64,000 nt of DNA from Hydrogenophaga sp. A37 (GCF_002001205.1 NZ_MUNZ01000144.1:1-64000), one strand, 5' to 3'; shown: positions 35,764-44,874, numbered from the stretch's first letter. A program made the numbers and translations. Notes: generated by a model from the letters alone, not told the origin.

Positions 35764-36231
35764 ATGCAGAACCTGACCGTCAACGGCCGCGCCGCGTCCA
35801 TCGACGCCGAGCCCGACATGCCCTTGCTCTGGGCCATCCGCGAAGACCTCAAGCTCACCGGCACCAAGTTCGGTTGCGGCATGGCGCTCTGCGGCGCCTG
35901 CACCGTGCACCTGGACGGCGTGCCCATTCGCTCCTGCTCCACGCCGCTCTCGGCCGCCGCCGGCAAGAAGGTGATCACCATCGAAGCCATGGGCGCCAGC
36001 AAGGCCGGCAAGGCGGTGCAGGCCGCCTGGGTCAAACACGACGTGCCGCAGTGCGGTTACTGTCAGAGCGGCCAGATCATGAGCGCCACCGCGCTGCTGG
36101 CGGCCAAACCCAAGCCCTCAGACAAGGACATCGACGAGGCCATGAGCGGCAACATCTGCCGCTGCGGCACCTACAACCAGATCAAGGCGGCCATCAAGGA
36201 CGCCGCGGTCGCACTGAGCAAGGCGGCCTGA
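35764..36231 (+). CDS. iorA: 2Fe-2S subunit, isoquinoline 1-oxidoreductase type
   Basis: A 155-residue iron-sulfur subunit of the xanthine oxidase family. A plant-type ferredoxin cluster site ([17 protein letters not shown], about 38-54, plus a Cys near 60) is followed by the second cluster with CGYCQSGQ (about 98-105) and [10 protein letters not shown] (about 132-141). It passes electrons from the molybdenum subunit encoded directly downstream. The ATG at 35764 has AGGAG nine bases ahead. With iorB it makes a two-subunit enzyme without an FAD subunit, so a membrane cytochrome or other acceptor must take the electrons. Confidence 0.85.
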   Translation: MQNLTVNGRAASIDAEPDMPLLWAIREDLKLTGTKFGCGMALCGACTVHLDGVPIRSCSTPLSAAAGKKVITIEAMGASKAGKAVQAAWVKHDVPQCGYCQSGQIMSATALLAAKPKPSDKDIDEAMSGNICRCGTYNQIKAAIKDAAVALSKAA

Positions 36232-36233
36232 TC

Positions 36234-38393
36234 ATGAACACCCCCCAAACACCCGACATTCACAGCCCCGCCGGTGCCCCCTTCACCGCCACACGCCGGG
36301 GTTTCCTGGCCGGCGCGGGCGCTGCGCTCGTGGTCGGCTTCACGCTGCCGCACGCCGGCCGCGCGCTCGCCGCCGAGGCCAGCTTCACGCCCAACGCCTG
36401 GCTGCGCATCACGCCCGACAACCGCATCACCGTGGTCTGCGGATCGTCAGAAATGGGGCAGGGCGTGCTGACCGCGATTCCGCAGCTCATGGCCGAAGAA
36501 CTGGACGCCGACTGGGCCAACGTGCGTGTGGAGCAGGCGCCCGCCAACACCGCCTTCAACAACCCCGCCTTCGGCATGCAGGCCACCGGCGGCTCGACCA
36601 CGGTGCGCGGCCACTGGGACGTGATGCGCAACGCCGGCGCCACCGCGCGCGCCATGCTGGTGGCGGCCGCCGCCGAGCAATGGAAGGTGCCAGCGGCCGA
36701 GTGCCGCACCGAAGCCGGCCAGGTGATCCATGGCAGCAAGAAGCTCAGCTACGGCGCGCTCGCCGAAGCCGCCGCGAAGCAGAAGCCGCCCGAGAAGGTG
36801 GCGCTGAAAGACCCGAAAGATTTCAAAATCGTCGGCCAGCGCAAGGCCCGGCTGGACACGGCGGGCAAGACCAATGGCTCGGCGAAATACGGCATCGACG
36901 TGGACCTGCCCGGAATGCTGGTCGCGGTGATGGCACGCGCGCCGTTGCCGGGCGCCAAGGTGGCCAAGCTCGACGACAGCAAGGCCAAGGCGGTCAAGGG
37001 CGTGAAGCAGGTCATCGCACTGCCCACCGGGGTGGCCGTGCTGGCCACCGGCTACTGGGCGGCGAAGAAGGGGCGCGACGCGCTGGAGTTGTACTGGGAC
37101 CTCGGCGCCAACACCGGCCTGAATTCGGCCAAGGTCACGGCCATGCTCACCGAGGGCGCGTCGACGGCGAGCGCCGTGGCGCTGCAAACCGGCTCGGCCG
37201 ACGCCAAGGGCGCGAAGACGGTGGAGGCCACCTACGAGGTGCCCTACCTGGCCCACGCCTGCATGGAGCCGATGAACTGCACCGCCTGGGTCAAGCCCGA
37301 CGGCGTGGAGATCTGGGCCGGCACGCAGAGCCAGGGCCCGGTGCAGGGCATCCTGAGCCAGGTGGCTTCGGTTGATCCGGGCAAGGTCAAGGTCAACACC
37401 ATGATGCTGGGCGGGGGCTTCGGCCGCCGCTTCGCGCCCGACTTCGTGATCGACGCCACCCTGCTCTCCAAGATCAGCGGTGCGCCGGTCAAGCTCATCT
37501 ACACCCGCGAAGACGACATGGCCGCCGGCTTCTACCGGCCCGCGTCGGTGGCGAAATTCAGCGGCGGCCTGAGCGCCGACGGCAAGGCCACCGTGTTGAA
37601 TGCAGGCGTGGGTTCGCCCTCCATCATGGATGCCTCGGGCTTCATGAAGATCCCTGAAAACGGCGTGGACAGCTTCGCCATGGAAGGCATTGCCGACCAC
37701 CCCTACAACATCGCCAACCAGCGCCTTGCCTATGGCCGCAAGGAACCCGGGCCCACTGTGTGGTTCTGGCGCTCGGTCGGCCACTCGCAGAACATCTTCT
37801 TCATGGAGAGCTTCATCGACGAGATGGCCGCCGCCGCCGGCAAGGACCCCTATCAGTTCCGCCGCGCCCTGCTCGACAAGCAGCCGCGCTACAAGCAGGT
37901 GCTCGAAGTGGCGGCGCAGAAGGCCGGCTGGGGCAAGCCGCTGCCGGCGGGCGTGTTCCGCGGCATCGCGGTGGCGCAGAGCTTCGGCAGCTACGTGGCC
38001 GAGGTGGTCGAGGTCTCGGTCAACCCCGACGGCTCGCCCAAGGTGCACCGCGTGGTCGCGGCCGTGGACTGCGGCATGACGGTCAACCCCGCGATCATCG
38101 AACGCCAGATCGAAGGCGGCATCGTGTTCGGCCTCACCGCCGCGCTCTACGGCAAGATCACCCTCAAAGACGGCCGGGTGGAGCAGGGCAACTTCCACGA
38201 CTACCCCGTGCTGCGCCACCACGAGATGCCCAAGGTGGAGGTGCACATCGTCAAGAGCACCGAAAAACCCGGCGGCATCGGCGAGCCCGGCACACCGCCC
38301 ATCGCGCCCGCCGTGGCCAACGCGCTGTTCGCCGCCACCGGCAAACGCCTGCGCAGCCTGCCGTTTGACACGGAGCAACTGAAGAAGGCCTGA
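36234..38393 (+). CDS. iorB: Molybdopterin subunit, isoquinoline 1-oxidoreductase/aldehyde dehydrogenase type
   Basis: A 719-residue catalytic subunit of the xanthine dehydrogenase family. It begins with a twin-arginine signal (TRRGFLAGAGAALVVGF, about 20-36), so the complex is probably exported folded to the periplasm. Molybdopterin-binding blocks include GSSEMGQGVLTAIPQL, MLGGGFGRRFAPDF and the C-terminal GGIGEPGTPP, whose Glu is the likely active-site base. It starts two bases after iorA. The substrate might be an N-heterocycle or an aldehyde; IorB relatives do both. No XdhC/CoxI-type maturation gene is present. A terminator follows. Confidence 0.85.
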   Translation: MNTPQTPDIHSPAGAPFTATRRGFLAGAGAALVVGFTLPHAGRALAAEASFTPNAWLRITPDNRITVVCGSSEMGQGVLTAIPQLMAEELDADWANVRVEQAPANTAFNNPAFGMQATGGSTTVRGHWDVMRNAGATARAMLVAAAAEQWKVPAAECRTEAGQVIHGSKKLSYGALAEAAAKQKPPEKVALKDPKDFKIVGQRKARLDTAGKTNGSAKYGIDVDLPGMLVAVMARAPLPGAKVAKLDDSKAKAVKGVKQVIALPTGVAVLATGYWAAKKGRDALELYWDLGANTGLNSAKVTAMLTEGASTASAVALQTGSADAKGAKTVEATYEVPYLAHACMEPMNCTAWVKPDGVEIWAGTQSQGPVQGILSQVASVDPGKVKVNTMMLGGGFGRRFAPDFVIDATLLSKISGAPVKLIYTREDDMAAGFYRPASVAKFSGGLSADGKATVLNAGVGSPSIMDASGFMKIPENGVDSFAMEGIADHPYNIANQRLAYGRKEPGPTVWFWRSVGHSQNIFFMESFIDEMAAAAGKDPYQFRRALLDKQPRYKQVLEVAAQKAGWGKPLPAGVFRGIAVAQSFGSYVAEVVEVSVNPDGSPKVHRVVAAVDCGMTVNPAIIERQIEGGIVFGLTAALYGKITLKDGRVEQGNFHDYPVLRHHEMPKVEVHIVKSTEKPGGIGEPGTPPIAPAVANALFAATGKRLRSLPFDTEQLKKA

Positions 38394-38429
38394 AGCCCGC
38401 CAACGTCTCTCACAAGCCTCCCGTGCAAC

Positions 38430-38459
38430 CCCCGGCCATTCGCAAGGCCGGGGTTTTTT
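38430..38459 (+). terminator. Rho-independent terminator after iorB
   Basis: CCCCGGCC (38430-38437) pairs with GGCCGGGG (38446-38453) around an eight-base loop and is followed by six T. It lies 36 bases past the iorB stop codon and closes the iorAB operon ahead of the lower-GC DUF262 gene. Confidence 0.9.
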
Positions 38460-38560
38460 CTTGATCAGAGGATGGTTGGACAAGTTCTCAGGCGCATCAC
38501 GATGACGTTGCTTGTTTAGCCAGACCTTGGGCGGACAATGCGGACGGAGTCGGCCTATGG

Positions 38561-38587
38561 CAACCGTACGAAGAAATCGTACAGTTG
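38561..38587. promoter_or_regulatory. Imperfect palindrome upstream of the DUF262-HNH gene
   Basis: CAACCGTACGA (38561-38571) and TCGTACAGTTG (38577-38587) form an inverted repeat with 10 of 11 pairs matched and a five-base centre. It lies 78 bases before the ATG of the candidate restriction gene and looks like a repressor site; as RNA it could also fold into a hairpin. The remaining bases between 38460 and 38665 show no gene. Confidence 0.5.
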
Positions 38588-38665
38588 GGGTTTCCAGTGT
38601 CGGAAAGCAGACTGTGGGCTGCACCTCATCGTCGCCGCTGTATCCCACCTTCCAGCATCAAGAAC

Positions 38666-40366
38666 ATGGCCAAGAGCAATCTGTTGAAGACCCAGGACGT
38701 GACGTTTCTGGACCTGATCGGCAACGGCAAAAAGTACCGAGTGCCTTCGTTTCAGCGTGACTACGCTTGGGAAGAAGAGCAATGGGAAGACCTTTGGACC
38801 GACGTGCAGGAGTTGCTGACCTCTCCGGGCAGCTTTCACTACATGGGGGCGCTGGTGGTCGAGGCGTCTTCAGACCGTGAGTTTCAGATCATTGACGGGC
38901 AGCAGCGGGTGGCCACGCTCAGCCTGTTGGCGCTTGCGGTGATCCAGCGGCTTCACAATTTGCCGGGTGACCACGCAAGCCGTGCGGCCAATGCGGACCG
39001 GGCCGCCCAGCTGCGCAACCGCTTCATTGGTGAAAAGGATCCAGCTTCGTTGCTGGAGAGCAGCAAGCTGTTTTTGAACGATACCGACGACGGTTTTTTC
39101 CAGGACTATCTGGTGCAGTTGCGTCCGCCGTTGAATCCGAGAGGTTTGCCCAAGTCCAACCGCCTGCTGTGGCAGTGTTTTGAATGGTTTGGAAAACGCT
39201 TGGCCGAGTCGGGTCTGGAGGGCGAGGCTCTGGCGCGATTGCTGTCTGACACGGTAGCGCGGCAGTTGCTCTTCATCTTGATCACGGTGGAAGATGACAT
39301 CAGCGCTTACACGGTGTTTGAAACCCTCAATGCGCGGGGCCTGGAACTGTCTTCAACCGACCTGCTCAAGAACTATCTGTTTTCTCGGGTGGCCACTGCT
39401 ACAGATCTGAAGGCACTTCAGCGGCGCTGGCACCAGATGATCGGCACTGTCAAGCACGAACGGTTTCCGGATTTTCTGCGTTACCACCTGTTGTGTCGTT
39501 CTCCGCAGATACGCAAGCAGCGTCTTTTCAAGAAGGTGCGGGAAGATGTGCGCTCATCGGCCGATGTGTTTGCGCTGATGGGTGCCTTGGAGCAGCGCGC
39601 CGATGTATTTGCCGCCATGGATGACACGGCCCATGAGTTCTGGATGGACCGCCCGATGGCTCGGCCATATGTGCGTGATTTGATGCTTTTTGGTGTGCGT
39701 CAGCACATGCCACTCGTTTTTGCTGCCTGGGAATGCATGAACCCAGACGACTTCACGCGTGTTTTGAAATTGTTGTGCGTGCTCTCTGTTCGTTACACCG
39801 TGATCGGTAGCTTGAATACGAATGAACTGGAGCCGGTCTACCACCGCGCAGCCAAAGCTGTGCTCGATGGTGCGGCATCCACTCCAGCTGAGGTCTTCGG
39901 GCTTTTGCGAGGTGTCTACGTTGATGACGAAAAGTTCATGCGTGACTTCTCGCACAAGGAGATGGAGACCACGGGTCGCCGAAAGAAGGTGGTGAAGTAC
40001 ATGCTCTGTCAGCTTGAGAGCGATGTCGCTGGAGTCAACAGAGATTGGGAAACCGACCCCGGAACCATCGAGCACATCCTTCCAGAGAATCCGGCAGGTG
40101 AATGGGATGAGGCATTCAATCCTGAGCGTCAAAAAGACTTTATCTACCGACTGGGTAACCTGTTGCTGCTGGAGCCCTCCTTGAATCGCAACTGTCGCAA
40201 TGCCGCCTTTGGCGAAAAGCTGGAGCTGTATCGCGACAGTGCTTACGAGCAGACCAGGCAGTTGAGTGAATCTGGAACCACAGACTGGAGCCCTGCCACA
40301 TTGATGGCCAGGCAGCGGCGCATGGCTGAGCGGGCAGCGCACATTTGGCGTTCAGACTTTTCCTGA
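38666..40366 (+). CDS. DUF262-HNH protein, candidate modification-dependent restriction enzyme
   Basis: A 566-residue protein with the GmrSD layout in one chain. The DUF262 domain (about 12-230) carries the IDGQQR motif at 76-81, which in GmrS-type proteins serves nucleotide binding or hydrolysis. The C-terminal DUF1524/HNH-like nuclease has TIEHILPENP (catalytic His470) and NRNCRNAAFGEK (about 504-515). Such enzymes cut phage DNA with modified, often glucosylated, cytosines. I place the start at 38666 (MAKSNLL); an ATG at 38585 would add unconserved residues across the spacer. Its base composition looks distinctly less GC-rich than its neighbours, so recent transfer is likely. No partner methylase or BREX/DISARM gene is adjacent. 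Confidence 0.82.
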   Translation: MAKSNLLKTQDVTFLDLIGNGKKYRVPSFQRDYAWEEEQWEDLWTDVQELLTSPGSFHYMGALVVEASSDREFQIIDGQQRVATLSLLALAVIQRLHNLPGDHASRAANADRAAQLRNRFIGEKDPASLLESSKLFLNDTDDGFFQDYLVQLRPPLNPRGLPKSNRLLWQCFEWFGKRLAESGLEGEALARLLSDTVARQLLFILITVEDDISAYTVFETLNARGLELSSTDLLKNYLFSRVATATDLKALQRRWHQMIGTVKHERFPDFLRYHLLCRSPQIRKQRLFKKVREDVRSSADVFALMGALEQRADVFAAMDDTAHEFWMDRPMARPYVRDLMLFGVRQHMPLVFAAWECMNPDDFTRVLKLLCVLSVRYTVIGSLNTNELEPVYHRAAKAVLDGAASTPAEVFGLLRGVYVDDEKFMRDFSHKEMETTGRRKKVVKYMLCQLESDVAGVNRDWETDPGTIEHILPENPAGEWDEAFNPERQKDFIYRLGNLLLLEPSLNRNCRNAAFGEKLELYRDSAYEQTRQLSESGTTDWSPATLMARQRRMAERAAHIWRSDFS

Positions 40367-40516
40367 TGGACTGGGTAAGAGTCGTTCTCGGTTAAACCCA
40401 ACGCTCAAATCCGTGAGTAGGGGCGCGTGGATCAGCGCTGCTTCAAGCCATTCCCCAAGACGGAGCTCCACTAAACTCATGGACCCCCGGTCAGCACACA
40501 ACACAAGGAACTCCCC

Positions 40517-41230
40517 ATGGGCGCGCAGTGGAAAGCGAAACACAAGGATCTGGCGGCCAACGCCAAGGGCAGGCTCTTCGGCAAGCTGGCCAAAGACATC
40601 ATGATCGCCGCGCGCCACGGCGCCGACCCGGCGGCCAACGCGCGCTTGCGGCTGGTGATGGAGCAGGCGCGCAAGGTGTCCATGCCCAAGGAGACGCTGG
40701 ACCGCGCGATCAAGAAGGGCGCGGGGCTCACCGGCGAGGCCGTGCATTTCGAACACGTCATCTATGAAGGCTTCGCGCCGCACCGCGTGCCGGTGATGGT
40801 CGAGTGCCTGACCGACAACGTGAACCGCGCCGCCTCCGACATGCGCGTGCTGTTCCGCAAGGGCCAACTCGGCAGCAGCGGCACGGTGTCGTGGGACTTC
40901 GCCCACGTCGGCATCATTGAGGCCGAGGCCGCAGCCAAGGGCGCCGACGCCGAGATGGCCGCCATCGAGGCCGGCGCGCAAGACTTCGAACCCGCCGACG
41001 AAGAGGGTGTGTGTGTCTTCCTCACCGACCCGACCGACCTCGACCTGGTCAGCCGCGCGCTGCCGGCGCAGGGCTTCACCGTGTTGTCCGCCAAGCTCGG
41101 CTACCGGCCCAAGAACCCGGTCAACCCGGCGAGCCTGAGCGCCGAGGCGCTGGAAGAGGTGGAGGCCTTTCTCGCCGCCATCGACGAAAACGAAGACGTG
41201 CAGAACGTCTTCGCGGGGTTGGCCGGCTGA
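40517..41230 (+). CDS. YebC/PmpR family protein
   Basis: A 237-residue member of the YebC/TACO1 family, which influences transcription and, in recently studied cases, helps ribosomes pass difficult sequences. The N terminus [19 protein letters not shown] differs from the usual MAGHSKW start and so places it in a side branch. The block RNTARLR-like [29 protein letters not shown] and [19 protein letters not shown] are conserved. The stop codon shares its final A with the next gene's ATG (TGATG), so the PLD-type gene is translationally coupled. The 150 bases upstream contain no gene; a TAAACT hexamer there may be a -10 box. Confidence 0.87.
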   Translation: MGAQWKAKHKDLAANAKGRLFGKLAKDIMIAARHGADPAANARLRLVMEQARKVSMPKETLDRAIKKGAGLTGEAVHFEHVIYEGFAPHRVPVMVECLTDNVNRAASDMRVLFRKGQLGSSGTVSWDFAHVGIIEAEAAAKGADAEMAAIEAGAQDFEPADEEGVCVFLTDPTDLDLVSRALPAQGFTVLSAKLGYRPKNPVNPASLSAEALEEVEAFLAAIDENEDVQNVFAGLAG

Positions 41231-42672
41231 TGGCCTCGCGCTGGAACCCCTGGCGCTTCGTGCGCTGGATCGGCATCGCGCTGCTGGTGCTGGTGATCGG
41301 CGTGCCGCTGCTGTTCTACGCCGCGTTCATGGGCATTCAGGAAGCAAGCGAGCGCCAGTGGCTGGGCCAGGCGCCGCAGCACGCGGCCACCGACGTGCGT
41401 TCGCGCAAGCCGCACCCCGTGGCGCTGCTCGATGTGGGCTTTGATTCGCTGGCCGTGCGCCTGCGCATGATCGAAGAGGCCCGCGAATCCATCGAGCTCG
41501 AGTTCTTCATCTACGAAATCGACGAAGCCAGCCGCCTCATCACGCAGGCGCTGGCCCGCAAGGCCGCACAGGGCGTGAAGGTGCGCATTCTGGTTGATTT
41601 CGCCATGCCCATCTTCAAGCTCGCGCCGCACTACGCGCGCACGCTGGAGGCGGCGGGTGTGCAGGTGCGCTACTACAACACCTCGGGTATCGCACGCTTC
41701 TTCGCCATGCAACACCGCACCCACCGCAAGCTGCTCGTGGTCGACCGCAAGGAGGCGGTGATCGGCGGGCGCAACATCGGCAACGACTACTTCGACCTCT
41801 CGCCCCACTACAACTTTCTTGACAGCGATCTGCTGATCCGGGGCGAGATTGCCTCGGCCATTGTCGACAGCTTCGAGCTCTACTGGGCGTCGGACTGGGT
41901 GACCAACCCGAAAGACCTGGCGGTCGACGCGAGCGCGGCCGGCCTCGATCTGCTCGCCCAGCCCACCGCCACCGAAGTCGCGCTGCGCGCCGAGTTGAAG
42001 GCGCACCAGCCGCAGCACAGCTTCACCACCTGCAACGACACCCACTTCGTCACCGACTACCCGGGCTCCGGCGTCGAGCGCCGCCGCGTCTACACCGCGA
42101 TTGCGCAGCTGGTGAGCGAAGCGCGCCAACGCGTGATCGTTGAAAGCCCTTACCTCGTGTTGCGCGGCGACGGCATCGGGCTGCTGCAGAGCGTGTTGAA
42201 GCGCGGCGTGAAGCTGCAGTTCCTCACCAACACCCTGCACTCGACCGACGCGTTTTACGCCGTGGCCAGCCTCTCCGACTCGCTGGACCGCCTGAACCTG
42301 CCCAACCTCGAAATCTGGGGCTACGACGGCCGGCCGCTGAAGCAGGGCGAGAGAGCACCCGCTTCCGCGCGCTGGGGCGTGCACGGCAAACGCGCCGTGT
42401 TCGACGACCGCACCGTGGTGGTTGGCACCTACAACATGGACCCGCGCTCGGCCAACCTCAACTCCGAGCTGATCGTGATCTGCCGCGACAACCCCACGCT
42501 GGCCGCGACCATGACCAAGAGCCTGCAGGCGCGCCTGAAGCAATCGCGCCCCATCAGCGGCACGCCCGGGGCGGGCGGCTACAACGCGCTGATCGAAGGC
42601 GCCGACGCCGACGCGATCTTTCAGATGCGCATGGTCACGCCGTTCGCGAGCTTCCTGGACTTTCTGCTGTAG
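41230..42672 (+). CDS. Phospholipase D family protein, cardiolipin-synthase-like
   Basis: A 480-residue membrane-anchored protein with an N-terminal helix (about 12-35) and two HKD motifs: HRKLLVVDRKEAVIGGRN (about 159-176) and HGKRAVFDDRTVVVGTYN (about 383-400). The second keeps H-x-K-x4-D, so both halves of the active site are present. It resembles ClsC-type synthases, which move phosphatidyl groups between phospholipids. Other PLD-type lipid enzymes are possible. It overlaps yebC by one base. Confidence 0.82.
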   Translation: MASRWNPWRFVRWIGIALLVLVIGVPLLFYAAFMGIQEASERQWLGQAPQHAATDVRSRKPHPVALLDVGFDSLAVRLRMIEEARESIELEFFIYEIDEASRLITQALARKAAQGVKVRILVDFAMPIFKLAPHYARTLEAAGVQVRYYNTSGIARFFAMQHRTHRKLLVVDRKEAVIGGRNIGNDYFDLSPHYNFLDSDLLIRGEIASAIVDSFELYWASDWVTNPKDLAVDASAAGLDLLAQPTATEVALRAELKAHQPQHSFTTCNDTHFVTDYPGSGVERRRVYTAIAQLVSEARQRVIVESPYLVLRGDGIGLLQSVLKRGVKLQFLTNTLHSTDAFYAVASLSDSLDRLNLPNLEIWGYDGRPLKQGERAPASARWGVHGKRAVFDDRTVVVGTYNMDPRSANLNSELIVICRDNPTLAATMTKSLQARLKQSRPISGTPGAGGYNALIEGADADAIFQMRMVTPFASFLDFLL

Positions 42673-42721
42673 CGCGCGTCCCGGCGCTAGCATGGGGCCT
42701 GTTTGCCACGAAGGAACCACC

Positions 42722-43354
42722 ATGCCCACCACGCCCCGCCAGAAACCCGTGTCGCCCAACAACCCCTGCCCGTTCCTCAGGACCCTGGTGGCCCAGGGTC
42801 TGGTGCCCGACGACGTGGTGCCCATCGGCGAGCTGACGGACGCCATCTTGAAAGTGGCCCGCACCGGCGAGGGCGAGCCCACGCTGCCGGCCGCCGCGAT
42901 CCGCGCGGTGGCACTGGCGGCGAACGGCCTGGGCCCGCTGCAACTGCTGCGCGCTGGCATGGACGGTGTGGCGTTGAACGCGCTGCGCGGCGGGCCGCTG
43001 GACAAACAGGGTGCGGGCTCGGGCATCCTGAGCGCGACGGCGACCGTCGACGCCGAGCAACTGGACCGGCTTGATCAATTCGCCAGCGACCACGTGAACG
43101 CCCGGGGCCGCAAGGAGCGCGGCCTTGACCGGGCCGCGCTGGACCGCATGATGGACGCCAACATCGAGCGCGCCGCCAGCCCGCGGCTGCTCGACCGCCA
43201 GCTCATGGACGGTGAATGGCCCATCCTGCTGCAGGTCATGGGCAAAGAAGGCAAGGCCGGCCGTTACCTCAGCGTCAAAGAGGTGAGCGACCTGTTCCTC
43301 CACCGGCGCTTCCCGCGGCGCATGGCCGCTGCGCTGAAAGATCAGCGCGGCTGA
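42722..43354 (+). CDS. Uncharacterised protein with NNPCPFLRTLV motif
   Basis: A 210-residue cytoplasmic protein that I cannot assign. It opens with SPNNPCPFLRTLVAQGLVPDD, a motif I have seen in unannotated proteobacterial proteins, and contains an EF-hand-like helix pair only weakly. The rest is helical with a conserved-looking GEWPILLQVMGKEGKAGRYLSVKEVSDLFLHRRFP end. There is no signal peptide or membrane helix. The ATG at 42722 is preceded by GAAGGA. It lies 49 bases after the PLD-type gene and converges with a lipoprotein gene six bases away. Confidence 0.6.
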   Translation: MPTTPRQKPVSPNNPCPFLRTLVAQGLVPDDVVPIGELTDAILKVARTGEGEPTLPAAAIRAVALAANGLGPLQLLRAGMDGVALNALRGGPLDKQGAGSGILSATATVDAEQLDRLDQFASDHVNARGRKERGLDRAALDRMMDANIERAASPRLLDRQLMDGEWPILLQVMGKEGKAGRYLSVKEVSDLFLHRRFPRRMAAALKDQRG

Positions 43355-43360
43355 TCGCTG

Positions 43361-44215
43361 TTAACGCGTGGGCGCCGAGAGCGTCACGTCCAGCGGCCCG
43401 TACCAGGCGGTCACCGTGGCGCCCGAGTTGTTGGAGTCGGTCATCAGGCCCAGCCCGATCAGCGCACCGGGCGTTTCGCCGAAGGCCTTCTTGAAATCGG
43501 CCTCGATGTCGCGGTCAAAGTCCACCCACTGGTTCAGGCGGTCCGGGCCGGACTCCACCACGATCTGGCGGATGCGGTTGGTGTAGGGGTTGGGGATCAC
43601 GCTGCCCGCGGGGTAGCGGCTGTCCCACACATACATGATCGACGCGTAGGGCAGCGGCTTGCCCGCGATCAGGCTCGACAGCTCGGACACGATGTGGTCA
43701 CGCGCCGTCCACTGCTTGCTGCGGTCGCCCTCAAAACTCAAGATCAGCCGCGCCACCGCGTCGTCTTCGCCCTTTTCCTTCAGGTCGAACGCCGGGTTGA
43801 GCGTCGGGACGAACAGCGAGAACCGGATGCGCTTGGGCAGCGCGCCGGGCGTGGGCGCCAGGGGCAGGCTCAGCGTGCTGTTGGCGCCCTCGGCCTGGGC
43901 CATCACCGCCGGGCGGCCTTCGTGCTCGGTGGCGTTGTAGTGCGTGGGCCGGCGGTTCATGTAGACCTGATGCTCCCAGCGCGCCGCGGGCGCCACACCC
44001 TCGATGTGGTTGCGGCTTTGCCAGGCCGTGCCGTCCAGCACCACCGGGCGCGACTTGGCGCGGCCACCGTCTTCTTCCGACTCGTCGGCCTCCACCACGT
44101 CTGTGGTGTCGGTCTGCGGCCCGGCGCAGGCGGCGAGCACAGCGCACAGCAGCAGCGACGCGAAACGGGTCGTGATGTGCGGCGTGAGAGGGGAGGGGCG
44201 GGGAAGAAGCGTCAT
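43361..44215 (-). CDS. DUF3047-type lipoprotein
   Basis: A 284-residue exported protein. After a long basic lead (about 1-16) comes a hydrophobic stretch and the lipobox LAACAG, so Cys30 should be lipidated. The mature part resembles DUF3047, with RPVVLDGTAWQSRNHIEG, a SIMYVWDSRYPAGSVIPNPYTNR block and the DRDIEADFKKAFG segment near the end, probably a beta-sandwich. An acidic, disordered linker (DVVEADESEEDGG) follows the lipobox. Function unknown. The start could be a few codons further in, at a non-ATG codon, because 16 residues ahead of the hydrophobic core is long. Confidence 0.72.
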   Translation of the reverse strand: MTLLPRPSPLTPHITTRFASLLLCAVLAACAGPQTDTTDVVEADESEEDGGRAKSRPVVLDGTAWQSRNHIEGVAPAARWEHQVYMNRRPTHYNATEHEGRPAVMAQAEGANSTLSLPLAPTPGALPKRIRFSLFVPTLNPAFDLKEKGEDDAVARLILSFEGDRSKQWTARDHIVSELSSLIAGKPLPYASIMYVWDSRYPAGSVIPNPYTNRIRQIVVESGPDRLNQWVDFDRDIEADFKKAFGETPGALIGLGLMTDSNNSGATVTAWYGPLDVTLSAPTR

Positions 44216-44397
44216 GGCGAACGGCGGTCAGGGCTGGCCGGGTGCCGGGCCAGCGTGGGCGAAAGAGGGCGAAAAATTGGGACGTATTGTGCCGTTTCCC
44301 GCCTTAAGGGAGGCTTGCAGCGCCGCGCTCTTTGCCTTCGGTTACCGGCCTCGCGGCCTGTTACGGCTGGAAGGCGCCGGTGTTCGACCGGTTGGGA

Positions 44398-44739
44398 TCA
44401 GGCCCGGGTGTCCAGCAGCGTGCCCAACACGCGGTCTTCCGTCTCGACCGTGCGCAGGTTGGCCGCAAAGCTGTAGACGCTCATGCGCTGCGCGACCATG
44501 TCTTCGGCCAGGTGCCCGAAGTCGCCACCAGCCGACGTGCCCGCCGCGTCCTGATTCACCTGCGCGTCCACACCTCCCAGGCCTGGCCGGGCCGTCTGCG
44601 TCACCCCCTGCCGCTGGAAACCCGGCGTCTGCGCGTTGGCCACGTTGTGCGCGCTCGTGTCCAGCCGAAGCTGCGCGGCGCGCATGCCACTCAGGCCGAT
44701 GGCGGCGACGGAGGAGCCAGAGAGGGCGGAGATGGACAT
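44398..44739 (-). CDS. Orphan flagellar rod-like protein
   Basis: A 113-residue protein with the two terminal helices of flagellar axial proteins. The N terminus SVAAIGLSGMRAAQLRLDTSAHNVANAQTPGF matches the rod/hook N-terminal domain (given here in pieces: GLSGMRAAQLRLD and HNVANAQTPGF), and the C terminus EDMVAQRMSVYSFAANLRTVETEDRVLGTLLD matches the terminal helix (MVAQRMSVYSFAANL). Between them lie only about 35 Gly/Ala/Asp-rich residues. It is shorter than FlgB or FlgC, and no flagellar gene is near. It may be a minor rod component, a remnant or a newly adapted filament protein. The 182 bases to its left hold no gene. Confidence 0.65.
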   Translation of the reverse strand: MSISALSGSSVAAIGLSGMRAAQLRLDTSAHNVANAQTPGFQRQGVTQTARPGLGGVDAQVNQDAAGTSAGGDFGHLAEDMVAQRMSVYSFAANLRTVETEDRVLGTLLDTRA

Positions 44740-44874
44740 GGTGTGTGGCGGCGAGATGTGGGGCGTCTGACAGACTTTTCGGCGGGATGGTTGAAGACTG
44801 AAGGGGTTGATCGGTGTGTCCGACGAGTGGCGGTGGATCGGGGGTTTCAGTCGCTTGGGCGGCTATCGGACATG

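Noticed and set aside
36447..38648. 733-codon open frame on the minus strand opposite iorB
   Set aside because: It is His/Gly/Arg-rich, lacks any domain pattern and lies wholly antisense to a gene with clear motifs. Such long frames arise from codon bias in GC-rich DNA. The same applies to 10595-12022, 11941-13407, 31995-34043 and 41101-43026.
38460..40516. Part of a larger defence island around the DUF262 gene
   Set aside because: Neighbours are iorAB and yebC/PLD genes, which are ordinary chromosomal genes. Only the single gene looks foreign.
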